Below are positions 8,379 to 16,220 of a stretch of DNA of 37,722 nucleotides, one piece after another. Under the pieces are notes generated by a model that was not told the DNA's origin, searched no databases, and saw only the letters and a list, made by a program, of their open reading frames with translations. The stretch lies in the NCBI GenBank assembly GCA_944324315.1, contig CALUVW010000018.1, positions 1 through 37,722 on the forward strand. Reading direction: 5' to 3'. A program made the position numbers and the translations under genes. Numbering within the stretch: the stretch's first letter is position 1; each line of letters opens with the position of its first letter. Origin of the DNA: Candidatus Gastranaerophilales bacterium. Its GTDB lineage: Bacteria > Cyanobacteriota > Vampirovibrionia > Gastranaerophilales > Gastranaerophilaceae.

Positions 8379-8387
8379 ATTATATCA
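8379..8387 (-). promoter_or_regulatory. Extended -10 promoter of the 7134-8267 gene
   Basis: The minus strand reads TGATATAAT. The predicted start falls at about 8372, the first base of the tandem repeat. About 60 nt of this region, including an upstream TGTAACGAAATGTAA segment, match the promoter region at 21594-21655. Confidence 0.65.
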
Positions 8388-8443
8388 ATGATTTCAGCCT
8401 TTTTAAAATTTATATTTACATTTCGTTACATATAATATTTATG

Positions 8444-8452
8444 TGTTAATAT
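8444..8452 (+). promoter_or_regulatory. Extended -10 box of mfd, probably leaderless
   Basis: TG-T-TAATAT ends exactly 6 nt before the mfd ATG, and no Shine-Dalgarno sequence is present. A TATAAT at 8431-8436 is an alternative that would give a short leader of about 16 nt. Confidence 0.45.
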
Positions 8453-8458
8453 ACTATT

Positions 8459-11400
8459 ATGTTTAAAATCAATGTACCTGAAAATAATGAAAATTATGCC
8501 CTGTTTGAAAGATATCTTGCAAGGTCATTTTCGTTTGCAGTTACAGGTTTAACAACGCTTTTAAGACTTTTTCTCATAACAAAAATAAAAAAAATTTCAG
8601 GGAAAAAAGTTTTGTTTATAACATCAACAGAACAAAATGCCCTAAAATATCAAAACGATTTATTGAAAGCTTTCAGTGAAAAAACCGAGCTTATGCCTTT
8701 TCAAAATATTTCAATGTATGAAGTTGTGTCGCCAAACAGATACGATTATGCTGAACAGGTAAGAATTTTAACGGAAAAACCGGATATAGTTATTACTCCT
8801 GTAAAGACACTGCTTGAAAAATTCCCGACAGAAAATTTCTATGAACAAAAATCTATTATCTTAAAAACAGAGGATGAAATCGACGTTAAAGAACTGGCAC
8901 AAAAATTTATTGATTTAGGCTACAAACGTTCAACAATGGTTTCAGATATCGGAGAATTCAGCATAAGAGGAGATATAATAGATTTTTATTCGCTTGATAA
9001 GCATCCTGTGAGAATTGAACTCTGGGGTGACGAAATTGTTGACATACGCTATTTTAACAACGAAACCCAAAAATCCATAGAAAAACTTACATCCGCAAAA
9101 ATCATGCCGATGTATAAGTTTACGATTGAAAACGGAATACCCAAGGAAATCAAGCCGGAGGATGAGGACGGCTACTTTGAAGGGATTGAAGTTTATCAGA
9201 GTTACTTTAACAATAACCTGGTGAGTGTTCTGGATTATTTCAAAGACTACATAGTTGTTTTTGATGAAACAGCCGAAATTTATTCAAAATACGAATTTAC
9301 AGACAAAAACTTTGAAGAGCAGCTTCTGGAAAATTTAAAGCTCGGGCTTAATATAGAACTAAAAGACCGTAATCATATCCCGTTTGAGGATTTTATCAAA
9401 AAATGTGCAGGATTTGTAAAAATCGGTTTAAACAATTTTCTTGACAGTGAAATGGATGATATCATTGAATTTAACACACAAACAGTCCAAAATTTCGGTG
9501 CAAATCTTGATGATATCGCAAACTATATAAATTCAAAACTCGGGTACACAATAATTATCGCAACGGATTATCCCGAAAGAGTAAAGGAAATTCTTGCAGA
9601 GCGGAACATTTTTGATGTTGAATACAACGAAAGTATTTCATCTCACGGATGTGTTTTAGAAGATTTTAATACTATCATTCTGACTGACAGGGAACTTTTC
9701 AATAAACGTACAAAAGAAATTACATCGACAAAACGTTCTTATTACAAAGAAAAACCTGAATATATCGAAAACATTAACGACATAAAAGAGGGTGAATACG
9801 TCGTTCATAGTATTCACGGTGTCGGAATTTACAAAGGTCTTTCACAGCAGGAAATAGACGGGCAGTTAAAAGATTATCTTACAATTGAGTATGCAAACAA
9901 AGACAGACTGCATATTCCGGCAGAGCAGATTAATCTACTGGTAAGATACAGAGGTTCAGGAGCCATAAAGCCGAAACTTTCAAGAATGGGCGGCAAAGAC
10001 TGGGAAAACACCAAAACACGCGTCAAAAAGGAAGTTGAACAGGTCGCTTATGACTTGCTAAGGCTTTATGCCAAACGGAAAATGCAAAAAGGTATCCAAT
10101 TTTTACCTGACACAGCATGGCAGGTTGAGATGGAAGAAGCTTTTGAATACACAGAAACTCCGGATCAGATGAAAGCCATAAATGATATAAAAACTGATAT
10201 GGAAAGTGAACAGCCAATGGACAGGCTTATTTGCGGAGATGTAGGCTTTGGAAAAACAGAAGTTGCGATGCGCGGTATATTTAAGGCCGTAACATCCGGT
10301 AAACAGGTTGCAGTGGTTGTTCCGACGACAATTCTTGCATTCCAGCACTACCAGACAATGTCCGACAGATTTAAGCCTTTCGGAGTCAATGTAGAACTTC
10401 TATCGCGCTTCCGTTCTCAAAAGGAACAAAAAGAAACCGTAAAACATCTTGCGACAGGTGAATGTGACGTTGTAGTTGGCACTCACAGACTTTTACAGGA
10501 CGGAATAATTTTCAAGGACTTAGGGCTTCTTGTAATTGACGAAGAACACCGTTTTGGAGTACGGCATAAGGAAAAACTTAAATCATTCCGTGAAAACATA
10601 GATATTATAACAATGTCGGCAACACCTATTCCGAGGACTCTTTATATGTCGCTTTCCGGCATTAAAGATATGTCAATAATCAATACTCCGCCCAAGAACA
10701 GGCTTCCGATAAAAACTTATGTCGGCGAATGGAATGAAAATATGGTAAAAAATGCCATAATCCACGAACTTGACCGCGAAGGACAGGTATTTTATCTTTA
10801 CAATCGCGTTGAAACAATTGACGAATTTAGAATGCAGCTTCAAAAACTCGTTCCTAACGCCCGTATTGCAATCGGACACGGGCAGATGGATGAAAAAACA
10901 CTTGAAAAAGTAATTATAGATTTTGCAAACCACGAATATGACATACTTTTAGCAACAACTATTATCGAAAACGGAATTGATATTCCGAATGCCAACACAA
11001 TGATTATTCATAATGCCGATAAATTCGGACTTGCACAGCTTTATCAGCTAAGAGGACGTGTCGGACGTTCTCAAAGACAGGCTTACTGTTACTGCCTGTA
11101 TACAAAATCCAAAGAAATCACATCGGACGCAGTCCAGAGATTAAAGGCAATAAAAGAATTTACTACACTGGGAAGCGGCTATCAAATTGCTATGCGTGAT
11201 GTTGAAATCCGCGGTGTCGGGAATATTTTAGGCACGAAACAGCACGGACACATGGTAAATGTCGGATTTGATACATACTGCCAGCTTCTTGAAGAAACAG
11301 TTCAGGAACTTCAGGGACAAACTGTTGAAAAAGCAGAACCTACAATTGTTGATATCAATGTAACAGCATTTATTCCGGATGAATGGGTTGGCTCTAAAGA

Positions 11401-11824
11401 ACAAAAAATGATTGAATATAAACGTCTGGCGGATGTTAAATCCGATGTTGAACTGGATTATATTACAGAGGAGTGGAAAGACAGGTTCTCCAAACCTCCG
11501 GAAAGCGTTGAAAACTTAATAAAACTTATCAAAATAAGACTTGCGGCAACAGAAGTAAAAATATCGCTAATCAGAGAAACAGAAGATAATATAAGGATTT
11601 ACACACCGTTCACCCAGCCCGAATGGAAGATAATTCAACGTACACTACCGTCTGAAATTCTTAAGCGGATAAAATTTACAATTGCCCCTAAGTCTTGTAC
11701 AGAAGGCAATTCCATACTTCTTCTCAACAATTCTTATATGAATTTTAATGAAATATTTAACATTTTAACAGATTTGTTTTATTATATACATAAGACAAGT
11801 AATGAATTTACTTATAAAGCATAG
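8459..11824 (+). CDS. mfd: Transcription-repair coupling factor Mfd
   Basis: Mfd removes RNA polymerase stalled at DNA lesions and recruits UvrA. The 1121-residue length is typical. Domains in order: the UvrB-homology region (about 1-300), a linker domain, the CarD-like RNA polymerase interaction domain (YVVHSIHGVGIYKG near 445), the translocase with Walker A GDVGFGKTE (593-601), Walker B/DEEH at 694-697, SATPIPRTLYMSL, motif VI QLRGRVGRSQRQAYCY, and the C-terminal D7 domain. It appears monocistronic or co-transcribed with the parvulin gene 17 nt downstream. It has no Shine-Dalgarno sequence and probably a leaderless start. Confidence 0.97.
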   Translation: MFKINVPENNENYALFERYLARSFSFAVTGLTTLLRLFLITKIKKISGKKVLFITSTEQNALKYQNDLLKAFSEKTELMPFQNISMYEVVSPNRYDYAEQVRILTEKPDIVITPVKTLLEKFPTENFYEQKSIILKTEDEIDVKELAQKFIDLGYKRSTMVSDIGEFSIRGDIIDFYSLDKHPVRIELWGDEIVDIRYFNNETQKSIEKLTSAKIMPMYKFTIENGIPKEIKPEDEDGYFEGIEVYQSYFNNNLVSVLDYFKDYIVVFDETAEIYSKYEFTDKNFEEQLLENLKLGLNIELKDRNHIPFEDFIKKCAGFVKIGLNNFLDSEMDDIIEFNTQTVQNFGANLDDIANYINSKLGYTIIIATDYPERVKEILAERNIFDVEYNESISSHGCVLEDFNTIILTDRELFNKRTKEITSTKRSYYKEKPEYIENINDIKEGEYVVHSIHGVGIYKGLSQQEIDGQLKDYLTIEYANKDRLHIPAEQINLLVRYRGSGAIKPKLSRMGGKDWENTKTRVKKEVEQVAYDLLRLYAKRKMQKGIQFLPDTAWQVEMEEAFEYTETPDQMKAINDIKTDMESEQPMDRLICGDVGFGKTEVAMRGIFKAVTSGKQVAVVVPTTILAFQHYQTMSDRFKPFGVNVELLSRFRSQKEQKETVKHLATGECDVVVGTHRLLQDGIIFKDLGLLVIDEEHRFGVRHKEKLKSFRENIDIITMSATPIPRTLYMSLSGIKDMSIINTPPKNRLPIKTYVGEWNENMVKNAIIHELDREGQVFYLYNRVETIDEFRMQLQKLVPNARIAIGHGQMDEKTLEKVIIDFANHEYDILLATTIIENGIDIPNANTMIIHNADKFGLAQLYQLRGRVGRSQRQAYCYCLYTKSKEITSDAVQRLKAIKEFTTLGSGYQIAMRDVEIRGVGNILGTKQHGHMVNVGFDTYCQLLEETVQELQGQTVEKAEPTIVDINVTAFIPDEWVGSKEQKMIEYKRLADVKSDVELDYITEEWKDRFSKPPESVENLIKLIKIRLAATEVKISLIRETEDNIRIYTPFTQPEWKIIQRTLPSEILKRIKFTIAPKSCTEGNSILLLNNSYMNFNEIFNILTDLFYYIHKTSNEFTYKA

Positions 11825-11841
11825 TAAAAAAAGGAGACATT

Positions 11842-13011
11842 ATGAGAGGTAAAAAAATACTGGCAACACTTGCAATCAGTGCCGTATTATTTGCGGGCTG
11901 CGGACTTAAATCAGGTGAAACCATTATAACAGTAAACGATAAAAAAATTACTCAGGGACAATTTGATAAAATGTTTGATGAGCAGGCAGGCAACGGAATG
12001 CTTGCCGCACTGGGCATTGATATCAAAAGCGACACAAACAATTTTCTTTATCTTCTTGTAAAAGACAGAGTAATAAACGAACTTATCGTAAAAACTCTGC
12101 TTGATGAAGAAATCGAAAAACGCGGCATTACCGTAACAAATAAAGAAGTAGATCAGGCTATAAAAGAAATTGTTGACAAATTAGGTTCAAAAGAACAACT
12201 TAACACCCTTTTAAAACAAAACGGCATGACAAATGCACAGTTTAAAAGAGATTTGAAAGAAGAAGTTAAAATGAAAAAACTTGCCAAGGAACTCGGAACT
12301 TACAACGTATCTGATGCCGAAGCAAAAAAATTCTATAACGATAATATCAAAAAATTCAAACACCCCGAAAAAGTCAGAGCTTCACATATTCTTATCAGTG
12401 TAAGCCCTGCTGAAATAGAAGAAGTTGTAAAATCAGATGCAAAAAATAAAAATCTTGATGAAGCAGCTTTGAAAGCTAAAGTGGAAGAAGAAATAAAAGC
12501 AAAAAGCGCAGAAGCCGAAGCTAAAGCAAATAAACTTCTTGCAGAAGCAAAAAAAGACATGACACAATTTGCAAAACTTGCAAAAGACAATTCAGACGAT
12601 ACAACATCTGCTGTTAAAGGCGGTGACTTAGGCTTCTTTGCTGCAAAAGAAATGGTACCTGAATTTTCAAAAGCTGCATTTTCGATGAAACCAAATACAA
12701 TTTCTGACAAACCGGTTAAAACACAGTACGGTTATCATATCATAATGGTAACAGACAGAGCTGCAGCAGGTCAGGATTCTTTTGACAAAGTTAAAAACAA
12801 CATCAAAGGATATCTTGAAAACCAAAAACAAATAGAAGCAATAGATAAGCTTACAGAATCATTAAAGAAGAATGCAAAAATTGTATATGTAAATCCTTCT
12901 TATGATCCTGAACAAATGAAAAAAGATGTTCAAAAATCAATAGACAACAGCGAAGAAACTGCTAAAAAGGTAAAAGCCAGAGCAGAGGAAAAAGCAAAAA
13001 ACAAAAAATAA
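11842..13011 (+). CDS. Lipoprotein peptidyl-prolyl isomerase (parvulin; PrsA/SurA-like foldase)
   Basis: This is probably an envelope folding factor. The N-terminal MRGKKILATLAISAVLFAGC is a lipoprotein signal with lipobox FAGC and Cys20 as the lipidated residue. A SurA/PrsA-type helical region follows (about 30-165). The parvulin domain runs from KVRASHILI (about 175) to YGYHIIMVTDR (about 310). It is interrupted by a long Ala/Glu/Lys-rich helix, and GGDLGFFAAKEMVPEF is a clear parvulin block. The C-terminal 60 residues are highly charged. AAAGGAG precedes the ATG 17 nt after mfd. A 13-bp hairpin ends the unit. Confidence 0.85.
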   Translation: MRGKKILATLAISAVLFAGCGLKSGETIITVNDKKITQGQFDKMFDEQAGNGMLAALGIDIKSDTNNFLYLLVKDRVINELIVKTLLDEEIEKRGITVTNKEVDQAIKEIVDKLGSKEQLNTLLKQNGMTNAQFKRDLKEEVKMKKLAKELGTYNVSDAEAKKFYNDNIKKFKHPEKVRASHILISVSPAEIEEVVKSDAKNKNLDEAALKAKVEEEIKAKSAEAEAKANKLLAEAKKDMTQFAKLAKDNSDDTTSAVKGGDLGFFAAKEMVPEFSKAAFSMKPNTISDKPVKTQYGYHIIMVTDRAAAGQDSFDKVKNNIKGYLENQKQIEAIDKLTESLKKNAKIVYVNPSYDPEQMKKDVQKSIDNSEETAKKVKARAEEKAKNKK

Positions 13012-13033
13012 ATTTTATATTTAATTATTATGA

Positions 13034-13063
13034 AACAAATCTCCCTTTTCAGGGAGATTTGTT
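13034..13063. terminator. Perfect hairpin between the foldase gene and rnpB
   Basis: Thirteen base pairs (13034-13046 with 13051-13063) flank a TTTC loop. The T tract afterwards is short, so termination strength is uncertain. It separates the convergent foldase and RNase P RNA transcripts and could serve both strands. Confidence 0.65.
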
Positions 13064-13074
13064 GTTATAAAAAT

Positions 13075-13426
13075 AAAGTAACTCGTAAGCCGTGTTCTGT
13101 TTCTAAATAATCATCTGTCTGGTATTGAAATTACTTTCAATCTCTAGCGATATTTCTGAAGTTGGCGGACAGCCTTTATAACCTTCAATTCTATCTTGCA
13201 TTCTGCTGGGGTTTACCTGGCCGGTACCTCTCGATACCGCCGGTGAAGCTCTTAACTCACCGTTGCACCATCGCCTGTGACATTTCTGTCCATCGGCAGT
13301 CTCATTGATTAATCATTTCTGTGGCACTTTCCACCGGCTCACGCCGTCCGGAGTTTCTCCGGCAGCCTGTCCTTGAATGCACGGACTTTCCTCACCTGAT
13401 ATCAGGCGCGATTATTCGATTACTTT
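13075..13426 (-). ncRNA. rnpB: RNase P RNA, bacterial type A
   Basis: RNase P RNA is the catalytic part of the tRNA 5'-end processing enzyme. On the minus strand the conserved blocks occur in order: GAGGAAAGTCCG near the 5' end, GGACAGGCTGCCGG, the core GATGGTGCAACGGTGAG with TAAGAGC, the tRNA 3'-end-binding GGTAAACCCC, and ACAGAACACGGCTTA near the 3' end. Terminal AAAGTAA and TTACTTT segments pair as P1 and set the approximate ends. The 5' end lies at the stop codon of the upstream prepilin gene, so it either has a promoter inside that gene or is processed from a shared transcript. Confidence 0.95.
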
Positions 13427-14078
13427 ATTGTAATGCATCTCTTATTGAGGTATTGATTGTAATATATTCTGCAGCCCTCTGATCAGCATTTGCAATATTC
13501 ATTTTTCCGTTAGCTTTAATCTCAATTACATACTGATCAAAATCATCCGCATCACTGTCTGCTTCTCGTGCATTTGGAGCATCGTCACCATTGACATCTA
13601 TAAGAATTGTTCCTGTACCAGCATCAGAGGGTGATGTTTTTCTGGATTCCCATGCGCCAATAGTGCCAGAAAGATCCCATTCAACACCATCTGTTGTCTT
13701 AAATACATTTCCTCCAGCATCATTTGAGATATTTAATTTACTTTTAAATAAGTCTCTGAATTTAGTAGCCCCAGTATAAGTTTCACCTTCATACTTAGCA
13801 TCACTTGTATAGTCAAACCCCCATGCACAGTAGAAGTTATCAGTTTCTTCGACACCCTCAGGATTTTCACAAGCTTCAGTCATATCAGGGTATAATCTTT
13901 CATCGTTTATTAAGGAGCTTACTATTTGTTCTGTGGTATAGAATGTTTTCTTTACCATCATTTTATTTTTGTTCGGTCTTGTTTTCATAATTGCAGGAGT
14001 AACTACCGCAACCAGAACTCCGATTACTGCCAGTGCAATCATCAATTCCGTAAGTGTAAAGCCTCTGAATTTTTTCAT
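13425..14078 (-). CDS. Type IV prepilin / pseudopilin
   Basis: The 217-residue protein starts MKKFRG followed by FTLTELMIALAVIGVLVAVV. This is a class III signal with cleavage between G6 and F7, Glu at +5 of the mature protein, and the hydrophobic assembly helix. The rest is a globular domain with Asp-rich segments (for example DVNGDDAPNAREADSDADDFDQ near residues 165-186) that could bind calcium. A GGAAGGA site precedes the ATG. The prepilin peptidase and the pilus motor are not in the window. It belongs to a type IV pilus or related secretion filament; whether it is major or minor cannot be told. A second, frameshifted prepilin lies at 30650-31409. Confidence 0.88.
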   Translation of the reverse strand: MKKFRGFTLTELMIALAVIGVLVAVVTPAIMKTRPNKNKMMVKKTFYTTEQIVSSLINDERLYPDMTEACENPEGVEETDNFYCAWGFDYTSDAKYEGETYTGATKFRDLFKSKLNISNDAGGNVFKTTDGVEWDLSGTIGAWESRKTSPSDAGTGTILIDVNGDDAPNAREADSDADDFDQYVIEIKANGKMNIANADQRAAEYITINTSIRDALQ

Positions 14079-14190
14079 AAATATCCTTCCTGTTATATTA
14101 CTTATTTATATAATAACATATTATATACCTTTTTTCAACAGATAAATAAGTGGACTTATATGGCAAATTCCACTAATAATGGGCAAAATT

Positions 14191-14255
14191 GTCATCCTGA
14201 ACTCGTTTCAGAGTCTTGTCGATGATTAGATTCCGAAACAAGTTCGGAATGACAA
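14191..14255. repeat. Palindromic repeat, REP-A family
   Basis: GTCATCCTGAAC at one end and GTTCGGAATGAC at the other are near inverted copies, each with its own small palindrome (CTGAACTCGTTTCAG and CCGAAACAAGTTCGG). It is the same family as 5261-5317. Confidence 0.8.
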
Positions 14256-14316
14256 TAGGTCTATCTCTTAATAATATTTGGTGGAAACATAGATAAACGG
14301 CCTAAATAAGTGGAGA

Positions 14317-14472
14317 CTCATATCGCAGTTTACACCAAACAATATCTAAATTGTCACCCATGAAATAAATTTAGGGCAGGCTCTGAACTTGTTTCAGGGG
14401 TGACTGCCATGAGATGCTGAAACAAGTTCAGCATGACGTTTTTACCTATATTGGTGTAAACTGCGATATGAG
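14317..14472. repeat. Composite palindrome: REP-A core between perfect 22-bp inverted arms
   Basis: Arms at 14317-14338 and 14451-14472 are perfect 22-bp inverted copies (starting CTCATATCGCAG). They enclose REP-A palindromes around CTGAACTTGTTTCAG and GCTGAAACAAGTTCAGC. The outer arms differ from those at 5233-5338 while the core is shared. Confidence 0.85.
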
Positions 14473-14641
14473 CCCTTAAATTATCCTAAATTCCTGCCTG
14501 TATGCAGTATTGAATTACATTGTATATTCTTGTAAATTTTTATTAACAAAGTAGCAAAATAATACATTCAGACGAGTTACTATACTATTCAATCTGATAT
14601 TATAATCAGGAGAATGAATAAACACACATAGAGGGTTAAAT

Positions 14642-15043
14642 ATGGTCGATAACAGATCAGCAGGATTCTTCGGAATCGGAGGCTCTTTTAATTTCAAAAG
14701 CGGAGATATTTCAGGCACAGCAGCCAAAACCCAAGACGACAAAATGGGACAGGGCGGCGAATACTTCGCCCAGCAAAAACAGCTTGAAGATGACGAAAAT
14801 CAGGACAGCCAAAAATACACAGACAGAAGCGCAGTTCTGCGCGCGACATTAAACTCTCTTGCAATGATGAATGTCGCAAATGTTATCAATGCCCGAAAAA
14901 AAGCCCTCGAAGAACAAAAAGAACGAGAAAAAAATAAAAACAACTTAAAAGATGAAAGTAAACAGGAACAAGCTGAAAAAGATCTGGAAGAAGAGTTTTA
15001 CAACCTCGCAAGAGAAATAAAAGACGATGAAACAGACAAATAA
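14642..15043 (+). CDS. Small charged coiled-coil protein of unknown function
   Basis: The 133-residue product is unrecognised. The first 45 residues are Gly/Ser-rich and include GGSFNFKSGD. A central segment (SAVLRATLNSLAMMNVANVI, residues 63-82) is helical and mildly hydrophobic. The last 50 residues are almost all Lys, Glu, Asp and Gln, with strong coiled-coil character. GAGGG precedes the ATG and a TATAAT box lies 36 nt upstream. A hairpin follows the stop. No signal peptide is present. It is followed on the opposite strand by another unknown small protein. Confidence 0.75.
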   Translation: MVDNRSAGFFGIGGSFNFKSGDISGTAAKTQDDKMGQGGEYFAQQKQLEDDENQDSQKYTDRSAVLRATLNSLAMMNVANVINARKKALEEQKEREKNKNNLKDESKQEQAEKDLEEEFYNLAREIKDDETDK

Positions 15044-15044
15044 T

Positions 15045-15070
15045 CCCCGCCTAAAAAAGGCAGGGAAAAT
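15045..15070. terminator. Likely terminator after the 14642 gene
   Basis: CCCCGCCT (15045-15052) pairs with AGGCAGGG (15058-15065) with one mismatch, followed by AAAATTTTTA. It sits between convergent genes. Confidence 0.5.
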
Positions 15071-15094
15071 TTTTATATAAATCCTGTTATTTTA

Positions 15095-15595
15095 CTAAAC
15101 TGCAGTGGCTTCTTCTTTTTCTTTATCTTTTTTGATAAACAAAAATTCACCTTTATATGAAGGGGCTGAACCGTTTTTATCTTTCCCTGCAGCAAGACTT
15201 ACTATACTATTATGAAATACCGGAGCTGCTTCAGTTTTTTGAGTATTTCCGACGCCTTCGTTCAAGGCTACGGTAATTTTGCCTTCAACATTTTTCTGAA
15301 CATTCTGGGCTGCCTTCGTATTCAAATATTGAATTGACTGCAAAACTTCAGAATTCAACTGAATTTGAAATCCTGAATTGTTCATTGCAACCTGTCTTGC
15401 AATATTTGTATCAATATTGCCTTTGTACAAGTCCAAACCGATATCGGCTGATTTGAAATTGTTTAATGATGATGTGCTTGTATTATAGTGGCTGTTTTTT
15501 TCTGCCGCACGTTTCAGAATTTCATTTGATACCTGCTTTAAAGTTGCGGTATCAATTCCTAATTTGTATTGTGCATTGTAAATACTCATAGACAT
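15095..15595 (-). CDS. Unknown 166-residue protein
   Basis: No family is recognised. The start is the first of two nearby ATGs because AAGGGA lies 9 nt before it. The N-terminal half (KLGIDTATLKQVSNEILKRA, then SADIGLDLYKG) and the middle (VAMNNSGFQIQLNSEVLQSI) look helical and soluble. The C-terminus is charged, with SYKGEFLFIKKDKEKEEA. No signal peptide or transmembrane span is seen. The AT-rich region upstream contains TGTTACAGAAATAAAGT on the minus strand, loosely like the upstream segment of the two tandem-repeat promoters. Confidence 0.7.
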   Translation of the reverse strand: MSMSIYNAQYKLGIDTATLKQVSNEILKRAAEKNSHYNTSTSSLNNFKSADIGLDLYKGNIDTNIARQVAMNNSGFQIQLNSEVLQSIQYLNTKAAQNVQKNVEGKITVALNEGVGNTQKTEAAPVFHNSIVSLAAGKDKNGSAPSYKGEFLFIKKDKEKEEATAV

Positions 15596-15770
15596 ATCAT
15601 CAAATCCCTTTTTCTATTGTTTCCTTACTAATATTTTCGGCATTTTTTTACTGAAACTTTAATTTTTTACTTTATTTCTGTAACATAACTTTACATTTAC
15701 ATAATATCAAGCAATTATTTTTAATAAATATACTTTATATATATACAGTATATAATATGAGAGATTTACC

Positions 15771-16220
15771 ATGAGTTTAGACAATGCAATACATGCACTA
15801 AGTAATGTGAACGCTTTGTTAGGCAGCACTGCAGGCTTTGCAACCGCAAGACAAAACGGTGTTCCTGCCGGAGAAGCGTTAACCGATTTCGGGTTCAACA
15901 TTATGAATGGCGTCATAAGAAACGAGGCAGCAGAGGATATTCGACGAAGAAGCGGAAGTTATCTTGGATATGCAGTAAATTCCCTTGCCGGATATGGAAA
16001 CCCTGCAGCAAATTATAAAGGTACCGTAGGACTCATCGGAGCATCAATGCTCACATCTCCTTTCGGGATTTTCGGATGCGGATTTAGTCCATATATGACA
16101 TCAACAATATACGGCTGCGGACCATTCGGTGGAGGATTTTTCGGCGGAGGCTGCGGTTGTTCAAATCCGTTCCTGTTTGGCGGTCCAACAATTTTTGGCC
16201 CGCGTGGATTTTTATGCTAA
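15771..16220 (+). CDS. Unknown protein with Gly/Phe/Cys-rich C-terminus
   Basis: The 149-residue product is unrecognised. Residues 1-85 look like an ordinary soluble or membrane-associated helical region (ALLGSTAGFATARQNGVPAG). From about residue 95 composition changes sharply to Gly, Phe, Cys and Pro: IFGCGFSPYM, YGCGPFGGGFFGGGCGCS and a terminal GFLC. Seven Cys cluster in the last 50 residues. Such tails suggest metal binding, disulphide cross-linking or surface assembly, but none is proven. A GAGAG site precedes the ATG. The stop overlaps the stop of the convergent solute-binding protein gene. Confidence 0.7.
   Translation: MSLDNAIHALSNVNALLGSTAGFATARQNGVPAGEALTDFGFNIMNGVIRNEAAEDIRRRSGSYLGYAVNSLAGYGNPAANYKGTVGLIGASMLTSPFGIFGCGFSPYMTSTIYGCGPFGGGFFGGGCGCSNPFLFGGPTIFGPRGFLC

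Larger units (their letters stand above)
14079..14641. other. Repeat-rich intergenic region between prepilin and 14642 gene
   Basis: No gene is seen in these 563 nt. They hold two palindromic elements (listed separately) and a direct repeat, TAAATAAGTGGA with similar flanks, near 14149 and 14303. A TATAAT box at 14601-14606 probably starts the next gene; a possible -35 (TTACTA, 14577-14582) is weak. Confidence 0.7.

Noticed and set aside
13081-13424. The structured GC-richer stretch as a riboswitch or T-box
   Set aside because: The conserved blocks and P1 pairing match RNase P RNA on the minus strand.
13926-14225. Plus-strand frame of 99 codons
   Set aside because: It is antisense to the prepilin and ends inside a palindromic repeat. 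It has no ribosome binding site.
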